From contig NC_065570.1 in assembly GCF_937616625.2 (NCBI RefSeq), positions 2,862,001 to 2,926,000 on the forward strand: a stretch of 64,000 nucleotides of DNA, written 5' to 3'. The notes beneath the pieces were generated by a model that was not told where the DNA came from, ran no database searches, and was given only the letters and a program-made list of their open reading frames with translations. Position 1 is the stretch's first letter; each line of letters begins with the position of its first letter. Positions 63,811 through 64,000 of the stretch are shown here, piece after piece. The stretch comes from Mercurialis annua (taxonomy: Eukaryota; Streptophyta; Magnoliopsida; Malpighiales; Euphorbiaceae). The position numbers and the translations under genes were made by a program.

Positions 63811-64000
63811 TGTTAAGATTTATTAGATATTTGTGTTTAGATAATAAGAGACCAAGTCAAGATAAGATTCTAGCTAGTTTGTAGGAATTGTGGTTGAGGA
63901 TGTTCACCACGTTTATTTTTCAGTTCCTAATAATCTGCAGTAGTTGATTTAGTTGTTGGGTTTATTCCTATTTAAACTGTAAGTGTGTTTCTTATTATAA

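Overview
The window is nuclear DNA from a flowering plant, most likely a eudicot. Genes are split by AT-rich GT-AG introns. A plant nuclear tRNA-Gln(CUG) is present. The genes belong to plant families (CHR27/28-type SNF2-RING helicase, serine carboxypeptidase-like, TPS-e/f terpene synthase). The intergenic space is filled with typical plant transposons: L1-type LINE, CACTA, MULE, hAT, Stowaway and Tourist MITEs, SINEs, and copia and gypsy remnants. I cannot name the species.

Layout. (1) 130-9343 (+): a 12-exon SNF2/Rad5-16-like ATPase with a RING finger between its two helicase lobes (about 1368 aa). (2) 10505-10576 (+): tRNA-Gln. (3) 10926-11864 (-): single-exon monoacylglycerol lipase / caffeoylshikimate esterase-type hydrolase, convergent with gene 1. 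(4) 16200-20330 (+): 10-exon secreted serine carboxypeptidase-like protein (475 aa). (5) 20677-40127 (-) and 56865-63243 (-, first exon outside the window): two tandem copies, A and B, of a 12-exon terpene synthase resembling geranyllinalool/linalool synthases. (6) 40.1-56.8 kb, between the TPS copies: nested transposons without a clear host gene.

The two TPS copies share 11 homologous exons with the same phases, but their introns have diverged through transposon capture. Copy A stretches over 19.5 kb. Intron 7 holds a 6.4-kb LINE with two open reading frames, a poly(A) tail and a 13-bp target duplication. Intron 6 holds a 1.5-kb MULE-like element. Intron 1 holds a 1.4-kb MULE-like element, a Tourist-like MITE and a probable Stowaway. 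Copy A also has a changed splice donor after exon 2 (GT to AT) and a deletion in exon 2, so it may be decaying. Copy B looks intact in the eleven exons visible.

The most unusual structural signal is a set of four TIR elements (30628-32148, 35014-36418, 45091-45904, 52196-53181). Each has AT-rich arms and a set of short GC-richer hairpins. In the last one a 25-bp hairpin occurs nine times. Other notable items are a Pack-MULE carrying broken PPR sequence inside a CACTA remnant (42616-44215), a 53-bp plastid 16S rRNA-like fragment inside a MITE (49837-49889), and several MITEs with clear 8-10 bp target duplications. I found no convincing wholly new gene system; the hairpin-array elements are the best candidate for something under-described. 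All exon coordinates were derived by eye from splice signals, frame and family knowledge.
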